Below are positions 33,201 through 46,300 of a DNA stretch of 64,000 bases, in pieces; position 1 is the stretch's first letter; the number at the start of each line of letters is the position of its first letter. Origin of the DNA: Ciona intestinalis (Eukaryota; Chordata; Ascidiacea; Phlebobranchia; Cionidae). Made by a program: the position numbers and the translations under genes. The stretch is taken from the NCBI RefSeq assembly GCF_000224145.3, contig NC_020168.2, positions 5,257,294 through 5,321,293 of the forward strand. The letters are read 5' to 3'. The notes beneath the pieces were generated by a model. It was not told the DNA's origin. It saw nothing but the letters and a program-made list of their open reading frames with translations, and searched no databases.

Positions 33201-36200
33201 CTAAATACTTCTAACATAATAGCAAGAATAAAATTACTTGGTAACTGCATACACTGACTAAACTAAGACAACTGCATACACTAAACACAAGACAACATAG
33301 TTTAAAATTTAGAAACATTGTATTTAAATATTATTTTAGTGGCGCATTTGGTATAAAACACGTTTTCAGATGAAGTCTTGCCAGATGGCAGATGAAACCT
33401 TGGAAATACCCTACTTTTATATCTGTACCAGATGAGTCGCTAAAAGACTATTTACATTCTGCCTGGTAGCATAAGTAACAGAATATTTACAAATATTGTA
33501 TTTAATAATGTATTTATTTATTTATTTACAGTTGTAAATGATGGCAAAATCTATGTTCTTGATCTGGCTGCCAAATTAGATCAGGTAAATCTATATATAC
33601 TTTGTTTTTTATTCTTCACACTTAGCCACACATTTCCTATAGAAACAGATGCAGGTATTTAACACTATAGCTGCCTAAATCAGTGGTACTATTGGACTTG
33701 GTACAATACTACATTATATTGGCAGCAGCAGGTACATTTAACGGACAGTGCACTGTGTATAGGTGGCACGTAACATACTCAACAATCAGAAAATCAAAAA
33801 TTCTATCTCTGAAATTTAGAATTTAAAATGTAAAATTCTAGAAAATAAAAAATTTAAAATTCCCCCAAAAAATCAGAATTTAAAAATCTTTTTTTTTACC
33901 ACAGTGTGCTGAATTTGTGTGTGCTCGAACATGGGGTCCTGTAGAATTCCCCCCTCCCTTTGGTCGTGAGGCTTACCCAGAGGAAGCCTACATTGCCGAT
34001 CTTGATGCTAAAAGTGGTGCTTCGCTCAAACTTACCATACTTAACCCTAATGGCAGAATATGGACCATGGTTGCTGGTGGAGGTGCTTCAGTAGTGTACA
34101 GGTGTGGGTGTGGGGTTTATTATATGAACTGTAGTGGGTGATACAGTGGGTAATTTAATTAAAATGTTCCTGGTTTTGTAGCCTGTTAAGGGGTATAGGA
34201 AACATAACATCTGTGTTATAAGGACTGTCATTTTCCACCAAGTGAAGATAAAGCAATTAACATTTATTCATTTGTTCATCTAGTTTTGTAGTTTCATAGT
34301 CTGTTCAAGTTCAACTATCGTGATGATTTAGAAAAAAAAGGTTTTCTTTCACAGAAGGACAACAAATCCCTCAATCACAGTTTCTGCAAATATAGTCAAA
34401 AACACACTATTAATCCAATGTGATTGATTGATTTAATGCCATAATTCAATTCCACACCTTCGTTTTTTTTAATTTTATCATTAAAATCTTCCACCTACCT
34501 ACACAGTGATACGATATGTGACCTTGGTGGGGCATCAGAGCTTGCCAACTATGGTGAATATAGTGGAGCACCCAGTGAGCAGCAAACGTACGATTACGCT
34601 CGTACTATCCTCTCTTTAATGACGAGGACTCCCAGGGATGATGGTAAAGTCCTCATCATTGGAGGAGGGATCGCAAACTTCACAAATGTGGCAGCAACAT
34701 TTAAGGTAGGATGTAACTTTGGTAATTTTTTTTTTTTAGTAGCGTTGTACTTTGGTGGTATCTTGTGTTTTTGCCTGGCAGTTTATACCACATGTAATTT
34801 TGGGGATTTTTTTATTATGATTATATACAGATAATTTGAAAATTTGATTCAAATTTGCCGTTTTTTGTAGCAAACAGTTCAGATACTTAAGCAATTTTTT
34901 AAAAATGCGTTAATTTTGTACACAAATGCAAGATTTTTTTTTCTTTTTAATTTTCCTAGCTGACTGTACCACTGATTACATTTCAATTGATTAAAATGTA
35001 TTAATTATAAAAGGAAAGTAGTGACACCTACTTCTATGAGATAAAAATCAATACTATTTACTTAAAACAAGGATAGGAATGGATCTATATTCAATATAAC
35101 ACATGATGAATTGTCGGAACCATTGTTTCAATCATTCAACCCCATGTTTTCCACAGGGTATTGTTCGTGCATTGAAACAATTCCAAGCTTCACTTCGAAG
35201 CAATAAGGTCTCGATCTTCGTCAGAAGAGGAGGACCTAACTATCAGGAGGGATTGAGAGTGATGCGAGAAGTTGGTGAGATTTCAAAATCAAAAATTGTT
35301 TTTATCGATTTGGTATAGTTTTTATAAGATTGTGTTTTTCTTGGCGGGGGGTAATTCTATTTAGTTTTTTACTGTTTTGGATCCAATTAGAACTTTATAA
35401 TACTGCTGATGTACCTTATATCGTTTAATTATGATTAACATAGAAGGTTTATATGGTGTACATTTTTCATATTTGTACATAACTGTAACTTCAATTTTAA
35501 TCAGCATTAGTTTACCAAATAGTTCTAACTAGAACAGTGTAGTTATAATTCCCATCTTGCTTTATCTCAAAGTAAACCAATCTAAACTGACCCTTTTAAA
35601 CTGAAGCAAGCAATCAACCAAGTAACATTCACTGAGTAATTGAATTATTGGATCAATATAATTAGGTCAGCACCTTGGGGTACCAGTGCATGTCTTTGGC
35701 ACCGAAACACACATGACAGCTATAGTAGGAATGGCACTCGGTAAAACTCCAATTCCCGACCAACAACCTAATGATCCCGGACACACGGCTAACTTTTTGC
35801 TTGGCGCAAGTTCAAATTATGCTGTAAGTTCAATGTTTTTTATTATTATTTTTTAGAACATGTTTGATTATGTCTCCCGGTCAGTTTGTTTTTTGTAATG
35901 TATGTTTAATGTTTTTATCTTTTTTGGTAATGTTAGCATGTGTATTTGTAACCTTTTACTTAAAGATTAAAATTAACATTATAAAACTTTCAAAAATAAA
36001 GGTTCATTTCATTAACACAAAACAACATATTCCGTTTTTTTTTTATATGTTTATATATTTTTATAAGATACAGTCATGTTTTCATTTTATTTTTAAACAA
36101 CCGATTTTTAAGCTACCTATCCCAGTTCTATGCATATATAATGTAAAGGCTCCTTAAAAAACTTTTTATTCCCAAATTTTCACACAGGATGACCCATCCC

Positions 36201-36428
36201 AGGTAGTTGACATTTACATGCAGTGATTTTCAATTATTTTAATTCACATTTTTCAATTATTCACAGTGTGATTTTATGATTTTAATTTTTTCACAAACAC
36301 TTTTTGTTTTTTTAGTTTAATTTAACGGTTTGCAGTGATTTGACATGTAATTTGCAATAAAGACTACAGTTTAACAATTTTAAGACACATGCAAATGGTA
36401 TAATATTGTTAAAAAAAATATATTTTTA

Positions 36429-36465
<37 letters not shown>

Positions 36466-37345
36466 TTTATTCAGCGTATTTTTTTTAATTTGACAGGTAG
36501 TGGTAGTGTTGTACAATTGGTAGCAGCAGAAATAATGCATTGGGTTAATTTACTAGTTTCTATTACCATCTAGATTAGAAGAAAATATCTTTATAATTAT
36601 ATATTTAAACTGGACCCTATAGAATAGAGTGTCTATATAGGACATGCAAATTTAAGGTGTTGACTTTAATTTTCCACTATTTGCCGCAACCCATTTGTAA
36701 ATCAAACACGAAACTGATCATATGCATTAAAACAGGGTGGTACACCACGTACTTCTCGAACCAGTTCGTTTGCTGATAATCCACAAGCTAACGGAGATGC
36801 TGCCCAAGCTTTGAATGGAACAAGTGTTTTACAAGAAGCTGCTAAACGTGCAGCTCATAGACCCATGTTCACAAGTATGTGGGATATTACATTTACTGTA
36901 ACAACTATTTAGCACCACTGGTACTTAATCCTCAGTGCAGATATATATATATGTATATATATATATANTTAGTCACCAATTAGTCTGTAAGTCTTCAATC
37001 ACCTGGCATAGCATATGTTATTTATACATAACAGTTATACACATACAATTTATTTATTTTTTGGCTGCTAAACTNNNNNNNNNNNNNNNNNNNNNNNNNN
37101 NNNNNNNNNNNNNNNNNNNNNNNNTCATATGCATTAAACAGGTGGTACACCACGTACTTCTCGAACCAGTTCGTTTGCTGATAATCCACAAGCTAACGGA
37201 GATGCTGCCCAAGCTTTGAATGGAACAAGTGTTTTACAAGAAGCTGCTAAACGTGCAGCTCATAGACCCATGTTCACAAGTATGTGGGATATTACATTTA
37301 CTGTAACAACTATTTAGCACCACTGGTACTTAATCCTCAGTGCAG

Positions 37346-37376
<31 letters not shown>

Positions 37377-40300
37377 AGTCACCAAATTAGTCTGTAAGTC
37401 TTCAATCACCTGGCATAGCATATGTTAATTTATACATAACAGTTATAACACATACAAATTTATTTATTTTTTGGCTGCTAAACTGAAAATACAATAGAAT
37501 AAAGTATTAGTTATAATTAATTGAAAATTAGGGCGTGTTTTGATAAAAACATGTCTTTTGATTGTATATGGTTGGAATATGTACAAAGCGGTGAGGCTTT
37601 TCCTATTGACCCATCCCTTCCTTCCCTTTGTTAAAATATGAAGCTTCAATAAGTTTTTGTAGCATTCGAGCATAGTAGCATTCATGGTATTAAGCATGAA
37701 AGGCCTAATACCATGCTACATAAAAATAAATAAAGGTTAGGGTTCCTATAAATAAGGCTTAGGGTTGGGGTAGTGTAAGAACGGCATTCAACCAAAGAAA
37801 GAAGGGTGTTGTTATATTCTGTGCTATGCTCTGTGTTTTTTACTGACCGTGCCACTGCCAATAAATTGTATTATTTTTACATTACATTGAGAAACATTAA
37901 TTTTATTGTTTAGGAAATCAAACCTACATCCTACTCACTTATTTAACAACACAATAACATATATTTTCCCTGTTTTTTTTTTATTGCAAAAACAACTCTA
38001 TTGCGTATTTGCTAACTTTGTTTCAACGTCCAATTTTGTTATCCTTTTAATTTTTTTTTTAGTTTGAAACATAGAATTTGTGAGTGATTATTAAAAACTT
38101 GATCTAGATAACCCACTTGTTTAACATAATATGAAATACAATTATATTTCAGATAAAACGCGTTGTATTATATGGGGTTTACAATCTCGGGCTGTTCAAG
38201 GAATGATGGATTTCGATTTTGTTTGTTCTCGTAAAACACCATCGGTTGCTGCCATGGTTTACCCATTCAGGTCATTATTCTATATTATTATATTATGTTT
38301 ATATATAAGTATTTTTTGGTAATAAAACATTTTGTGAGCATTTTTTTTATATGTAAACGTATTATAGGCAAAATTTTCTATTAAATGTGTGATGCTTGAA
38401 AAACAAAGTAGTCAGTGCTGTAGCTCACTGGTTAGGTGCTTGCACTGTAATAAGAAGATATACGGTCAAGTGCTTAATGCTGCNNNNNNNNNNNNNNNNN
38501 NNNNNNNNNNNNNNNNNNNNNNNNNNNNNNNNNTATAAGATACAGCCATGTTTTCATTTTATTTTTTAAACAACCAATTTCTAAGCTACCTATCCCAGTT
38601 CTATGCATATATAACATAAATGCTCCTTAAAAAACTGTTTATTCCCAAATTTTCACACAGGATGATCCATCCCAGGTAGTTGACATTTACATGCAGTGAT
38701 TTTCAATTATTTTAATTCACATTTTTCAATTATGCACAGTGTGATTTTATGATTTTAATTTTTTCACAAACACTTTTTGTTTTTTTAGTTTAATTTAACG
38801 GTTTGCAGTGATTTGATATGTAATTTGCAATAAAGACTACAGTTTAACAATTTTAAGACATAGCAAATGGTGTAATATTGTTAAAAAATATATCTTTTTA
38901 TATATGTATCTAGATTAGAAGAAAATATCTTTATAATTATATATTTAAACTGGACCCTATAGAATAGAGTGTCTATATAGGACATGCAAATTTAAGGTGT
39001 TGACTTTAATTTTCCACTATTTGCCGCAACCCATTTGTTAAATCAAACATGAAACTGATCATATGCATTAAAACAGGGTGGTACACCACGTACTTCTCGA
39101 ACCAGTTCGTTTGCTGATAATCCACAAGCTAACGGAGATGCTGCCCAAGCTTTGAATGGAACAAGTGTTCTACAAGAAGCTGCTAAACGTGCAGCTCATA
39201 GACCCATGTTCACAAGTATGTGGGATATTACATTTACTGTAACAACTATTTAGCACCACTGGTACTTAATCCTCAGTGCAGATATATATATATTAATCAT
39301 CAAATTAGTCTGTAAGTCTTCAATCACCTGGCATAGCATATGTTAATTTATACATAACAGTTATAACACATACAAATTTATTTATTTTTTGGCTGCTAAA
39401 CTGAAAATACAATAGAATAAAGTATTAGTTATAATTAATTGAAAATTAGGGCGTGTTTTGATAAAAACATGTTTTTTGATTGTATATGGTTGGAATATGT
39501 ACAAAGCGGTGAGGCTTTTCCTATTGACCCATCCCTTCCTTCCCTTTGTTAAAATATGAAGCTTCAATAAGTTTTTGTAGCATTCGAGCATAGTAGCATT
39601 CATGGTATTAAGCATGAAAGGCCTAATACCATGCTACATAAAAATAAATAGGGTTTAGGGTTGGAGTAGTGTAAGAACGGCATTCGACCAAAGAATAAAG
39701 GGTGTTGTTATATTCTGTGCTATGCTCTGTGTTTTCTACTGACCCTGCCACTGCCAATAAATTGTATTATTTTTACATTACATTGAGAAACATTATTTTT
39801 ATTGTTTAGGAAATCAAACCTACAACCTACCCACTTATTTAACATTTAATAACATATATTTTCCCTGTTTTTTTTTTGCAAAACAACTCTATTGCGTATT
39901 TGCTAACTTTGTTTCAACGTCCAATTTTGTTATCCTTTTAATTTTTTTTTTAGTTTGAAACATAGAATTTGTGAGTGATTATTAAAAACTTGATCTAGAT
40001 AACCCACTTGTTTAACATAATATGAAATACAATTATATTTCAGATAAAACGCGTTGTATTATATGGGGTTTACAATCTCGGGCTGTTCAAGGAATGATGG
40101 ATTTCGATTTTGTTTGTTCTCGTAAAACACCATCGGTTGCTGCCATGGTTTACCCATTCAGGTCATTATTCTATATTATTATATTATGTTTATATATAAG
40201 TATTTTTTGGTAATAAAACATTTTGTGAGCATTTTTTTTATATGTAAACGTATTATAGGCAAAATTTTCTATTAAATGTGTGATGCTTGAAAAAAAAAGT

Positions 40301-43300
40301 AGTCAGTGCTGTAGCTCACTGGTTAGGTGCTTGCACTGTAATAAGAAGATATAGGGTCAAGTGCTTAATGCTGCTACTATTGGGATGGGTCCTTGGGCAG
40401 GACATTTATTGCTCCAACCCAGTGTTCACTAATGTGTTGTCCAAATTGTCAGTCATTCTTAAAAAAGGGAAAAAAACTATTACACACACAGACACAGTTA
40501 CCTATGTGGTTACAGAACACATATGTTATAACGACTGTACTGGCCAAGCAAAGGTAGATAACATACATTAAAAAAAGTGCCAACAAACTAACAAACCTTT
40601 CTTCCCACAGCGGTGACCACAAACAGAAGTTTACTGGGGGCACAAGGAGATTCTAATCCCTGTGTACAAGAACATGAGTGATGCCATGCATAAACATTCG
40701 GATGCCGATGTGATGATCAGTTTTGCATCACTGAGATCGGCAGAGGAAAGCACGATTGACACGCTGCAATACCAACAGATCAGAACCATTGCTATCATTG
40801 CTGAAGGTTAATAAAAGTCTTGCTTATAATAGGAAATACCTTTTTTAAAACTTGAATTATAATGTTACTTTTGGTATATAATGTGCACAGAAAAATTAAA
40901 GCATGATAAATGTCAATTAAACAGAATAAAATCCAAATTGAAGGTAAATACCAGGAAGTACACATTTTTCCCCCAATATTTTTCAACCGTAGTTAGATTT
41001 ACTAGTTACCAAAAACATATTTATTAGAATAATATTTATAATATGGGAAAAACATGGTTTTTCGGTATACTGTACTGTTGTTGCATTACTATGCATCTAA
41101 CCAGTACCTTAATTATGTTACAGTATATATTTACTTGATATAGATATACTAGAGCTCTAACTTATACTGTGGCTAATTAAAATGCTAACCCCATATATTT
41201 ATGTAGGTATACCAGAAGCAACAACCAAGAAGTTGAACAAGTTGGCTCGTGAAAAAAATGTCTCTATTATTGGACCTGCAACTGTGAGTGTGTTTTGCGG
41301 GCTAACTATCACAATTATTTTAAGACTGTTAAGAGTAAATTTATAGGCATAAATTTAATATTGTTTACAGTTTATACTGTCAATAAAATCATATATTTGT
41401 ACCCTTTCTGTTTTTTTTTTGTAATATTTGAAAAATATTCATTTTTAATTTTTATAATTTTTGAAAACTTAAAAATCAGATTTTATTGGGCATTATTATC
41501 ATTTACTGCTTAGATGTTAAAAATAAGCTCTACTTTTCAAATATATCTTCTCAAAGTCAAAAGCGAATAAACAATTAACAGTGTTTCCTTTTTTCCCCAG
41601 GTTGGTGGCATAAAACCTGGTTGTTTTAAAATCGGCAACACTGGTGGAATGATGGACAACATTTTGGCCTCGAAACTTTACCGACCTGGTAGTGTGGCTT
41701 ATGTGTCAAGATCCGGGGGTATGTCAAACGAACTGAACAACATTATATCACGAACCACTAATGGTGTATGTGAGGGAGTGGCCATAGGCGGAGACAGGTG
41801 AACTTTTATGGTTTTGGTTATTTTTTAGCCAAAAAAAGTTTTATTTTTATGATAATGCTGTGAATAGTTTTGAACCAAAAAATTGACTAAAACAATTTTT
41901 TTTTGGATTTATAATTTATAATTGTGTTTATTGTGATAAGTATTAATATTTTTGTGGTAAATTTAAAATGATTGATTTGTAGATTGGGCTTTGAAATGTC
42001 AATCTTTTTGTCAGTTAGAAGTCCATAATTTTTTGAGTGATTTATTTATAAGTCAATCTAAAACCATTCTATGAGCACAAATTAGTTTAAACATGATAAA
42101 AGAACACTCATAAAACGGTCGACTTCAGAGAAAACACATATTTTAAAACACTTTTCCCACAGATACCCGGGCACTACATTCATGGATCATATCTTGCGTT
42201 ACCAGAATGACGCAAACGTTAAAATGATCGTTGTGTTGGGAGAAGTAAGTGAAGTGACTGTAACTTGTGTTATTATCATCAAAAGACAGCAGTATAAATG
42301 TAATCTGTTGCTGCCAGGCATAATAGAAATCTCATACAGCTCTTATGACAAAATAGGTTGTAGGGGTTACATTTATGTAAACTTAATTTTAATTTCATAT
42401 TTCTGAGTTGATTTAGGTAGTATTAGTGGCCTATTTTTACCAAACTTTTGCGGCTCATTTTTTTTAACTTAAATTATCCATTAGGTTGGTGGAACAGAGG
42501 AATATGATATTTGTGATGCAATAAAGTCTGCTACAATCACTAAACCTGTGATTGCTTGGTGTATTGGTAAGTCTAATGTTTCTTATTACTAAATACAGCG
42601 TTTTGTATTTGCTTACTTTTTTCTATGGATAAGTTTTTTAAAAAACCCAAGATCCCTATTGTTTATATTGTGTAATATTATGCAAAATATATGGAAACAT
42701 CTAAATGTGAATTTAGACCAAACATTTAAAAAAAATATCAGTTTTTAGGTTAAAAATACAAATTTTCTCAAGTGAAAAAAATTATATTTTTAAAAATGTC
42801 TGTTGCAACCCTCCACCCTACTATAGGTACATGCGCTACAATGTTCACGTCAGAAGTTCAGTTCGGCCACGCCGGTGCGTGCGCTAACCAAGCTAGTGAA
42901 ACTGCAGCAGCAAAAAACAAAGCTCTTGCAGCAGCTGGTGCTCATGTTCCATGCAGTTTCAATGAACTCAACACTAAAATAAGGTGAATGGTAATGATGC
43001 TCAATGTATGCGGTGCTAGGCCTGTAGGTCTTTGGCATAGTGGTTACAGCCCTCGATTTTAGGCTAGAAGTTACAGGTTTGATGGTTGTCACAGCAACTG
43101 GTTGTATAAAACAAAACACTGAAGTTATAATGCCTGCTCCGTAAGGATAAATAAGTTACATTTATTCATTTATTTCACCTCTAATGCAATGTCGTTTTTG
43201 CAAATTTTACAAAAAAATTGTCTATTTCAGACTCCCCAAATGTAAAATTTCATTTAATAAACCACTAACATTTATAATATGTTTTGTTGGCAAATATGAT

Positions 43301-46300
43301 TGGGATTCATTGGGCAGTGGCATAATATTATAAACAAAAATATTTCTATATCACAAAATGGTATATATTCATGACTGTACATTTAATTCTCATTAATCGG
43401 CCTATTTATTAATACATACCAGTAAGATGCTACCCACCTACATACATTATCTCTAGAATTTAAACAAAGTTAACCTTCACACTTTCTTCTAATTTCAGGG
43501 AAGTTTACAACAATCTTGTTGACCTTGGTGTGGTCGTCGTGCAAGAAGATGTTCCCCCTCCTACTGTTCCTATGGATTATTCATGGGCAAGGGTATGAGA
43601 TAATTATGCCATTTAAAGTGTGTTGTATTTGGTTGGCTGATTCTAGTGATTATTTTTCCCTGTATTGATTGGGCTTGCATTTAAGATTGCTTCTAGTTTA
43701 CTTTTTTTTTCCTGAAAAAAAATTAAAAATCTCAAAAAAATTCATTAAAAAAATTAAATTAAAACAAAAGCGAAAAAAAATTACAATGGAAGTGTAATTG
43801 TAGTTTGTACACATGTGTTTGGTATTGTATTATTTACCACTCCTTAAGAAAAATTAAAAAGGCACCAAGGCGCAAAACCTATGATGACAAGGTTGGCAGG
43901 CCAACTGAAATTTTATGTACTGTTTGTAAAAAACAACAACATCAAAACCTATTAAAAATCCCCCCCTCCCCCTCCTCCAGGAATTAGGTTTGATCCGGAA
44001 GCCCGCATCCTTCATGTCGAGCATCTCCGATGAAAGAGGACAAGAGTTACTTTATGCTGGGATGCCGATCTCGCAAGTCTTTAAAGATGATCTTGGTATA
44101 GGCGGAGTGCTTGGACTTTTATGGTTTCAAAAACGGTAATTTGTCAATTTGCGGGATTGAGTTTTTGTAAAAAGATGTAATTAATTAGTTATGCCATTGG
44201 CTTGTTGCGGTATTTTAGGTTTGATTACCTAATGTGGTGTGATTGAGCAACTTTACCAGTTAGACAAAGTTTTTTTGTAGAATTTTTAAGCCTATATATG
44301 ATTGTACATTAAATAAACTATGGTTTTTATTGTGTATTTGTGGGTTTTGAGATCTTCGAGTGTGTCTCATATTTATATCACTGATTCATGTTAATTTATT
44401 TGTCTACTATATATTTCAATTCAGTTGTGTATTATTGCCATATGCTAGTCATATCAACTGTAAACTATTTTAAAAATAATGCTAGTAACATCACAACTAC
44501 AGTTACTAAACATGTAAAGATTTTGTGCATAATAATAACTTAACATATTCCTATATGTTATACAGGCTACCTACTTATGCTTGCAAGTTTTTCGAACATT
44601 GTTTGATGATGACAGCAGATCATGGACCTGCAGTATCAGGTGTGTATATATGATACAAACCTTAGTTAGAATGTCTGGTGCAGTGCCACAATGGTTAGCC
44701 CTTCTGCTTTTTAGTCTTAACTAGAAGTTATGGGTTCTACACGGTGGTAAAAGGTTGAATTTATTCAACCCATAGCGAACTTAAGTTCGTTATTTTAAGT
44801 TCGCTATGATTCAACCATACTAATTTGTACATCACATTTCAACAGGTGCCCACAACACCATTGTATGTGCTAGAGCTGGAAAAGACCTCATTTCTTGCCT
44901 AACTTCAGGTCTTCTGACAATTGTAAGTGAAAATTGGTTCAATGTTTTAAATTGGTTAAATATAAACAGTTTATAATGTACATTAGCACACTTATTACAC
45001 AGTGTAGTTTTATCGTCTTTTAAATATATACATATATATATATATATATATAAATACCCCATAAAAGCCTATGCTAGATGTGAATGGGGCTTAAGGCCAC
45101 AATTGAAACAAGAAAATGTACTTTATATATATAAATTTTTTCATGATGTGATTTATAAAAAAAAATTAAATGTAAAAATTATTTCAAAAAAATACTAACA
45201 TAAAACTGAAAGCAAAATTACTAAAATTAAATTCATATACAGGGTGATAGGTTTGGTGGAGCATTAGATGGTGCAGCTCGACAGTTCAGTGCTGCTTATG
45301 ATAAAGGTTTGCTGCCAAGTGAGTTTGTAAACGAGATGAGGAAAAAACATCAACTGATCATGGGTATTGGACATCGTGTGAAATCAGTAAGTTATTATAT
45401 TTTGTTGCACTTGTGGATTGTGGTATTTTATTCTGTTATACAAATTATTTCAATTAAGTTTTCTACATGATCAGTATCAAAAGGTGTGGGATAAAATAGA
45501 TCTTAAAGTTTTTGAAAAGTTTAGGGTTTATTTGAAGGAGTCTGAAAACTTCAAGCCAATTTTATTATAGAATTATAACTTCTTTGTAAAAAAAAATCAC
45601 AATATTTGGTTTTCACCAAATTTTTTTATATTAATCTAACTACTGGTGTTTATTTTTAGTTGAACAACCCTGACCAAAGAGTTGTTATATTGAAAGAATT
45701 TGTGAAGTCAAATTTCCCGTCAACCCCGTTGCTCGACTATGCGTTGGAGGTCGAGAAGGTTACAACTGCTAAGGTATAAAAGTTTTTTCTACTTGTTTAT
45801 TTTACTTGTATTTCAATGATCTTGGTTCTAAAAAATTCCACCCGAAAGACAACATTTGTAAGGTTAGACTTTCTGTAACTGTAAGTTAATTGAGATAACA
45901 GAATTTTTTTAATTATCTAAATTTAGGTTAAACTGCTTACCACTACCACAAAATAAGTTACTTAATCTTTCCAAATGCATTCTGCGAGATTCTTGGCAAA
46001 AGTCCAGCCTCTATTAGCAGTTATAGTTCATGATTAATTTCTTGTCTTTGCAGAAACCGAATCTGATCCTTAACGTGGATGGTTTCATCGGAGTTACATT
46101 CGTTGATCTTCTAAGAGGATGTGGATGTTTCACTGAGGAGGAAGCAAGAGAATATGTCCAGATTGGCGCTCTTAACGGTGTCTTTGTTCTTGGAAGGTAA
46201 CACACAACTCACAAATTTGCTTTCTGTTTTATTCCACTTTTTGATTTTTTTACACTAAATTTTTTTACATTGGAATATTTGACATGCCAAAAAGTTTTTT

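Noticed and set aside
37125-38483. Genuine tandem duplication of ACLY exons
   Set aside because: Copy borders coincide with N gaps, copies include flanking intron and SINE sequence, and a second exon 12 or 13 would disrupt a protein that is otherwise of normal length.
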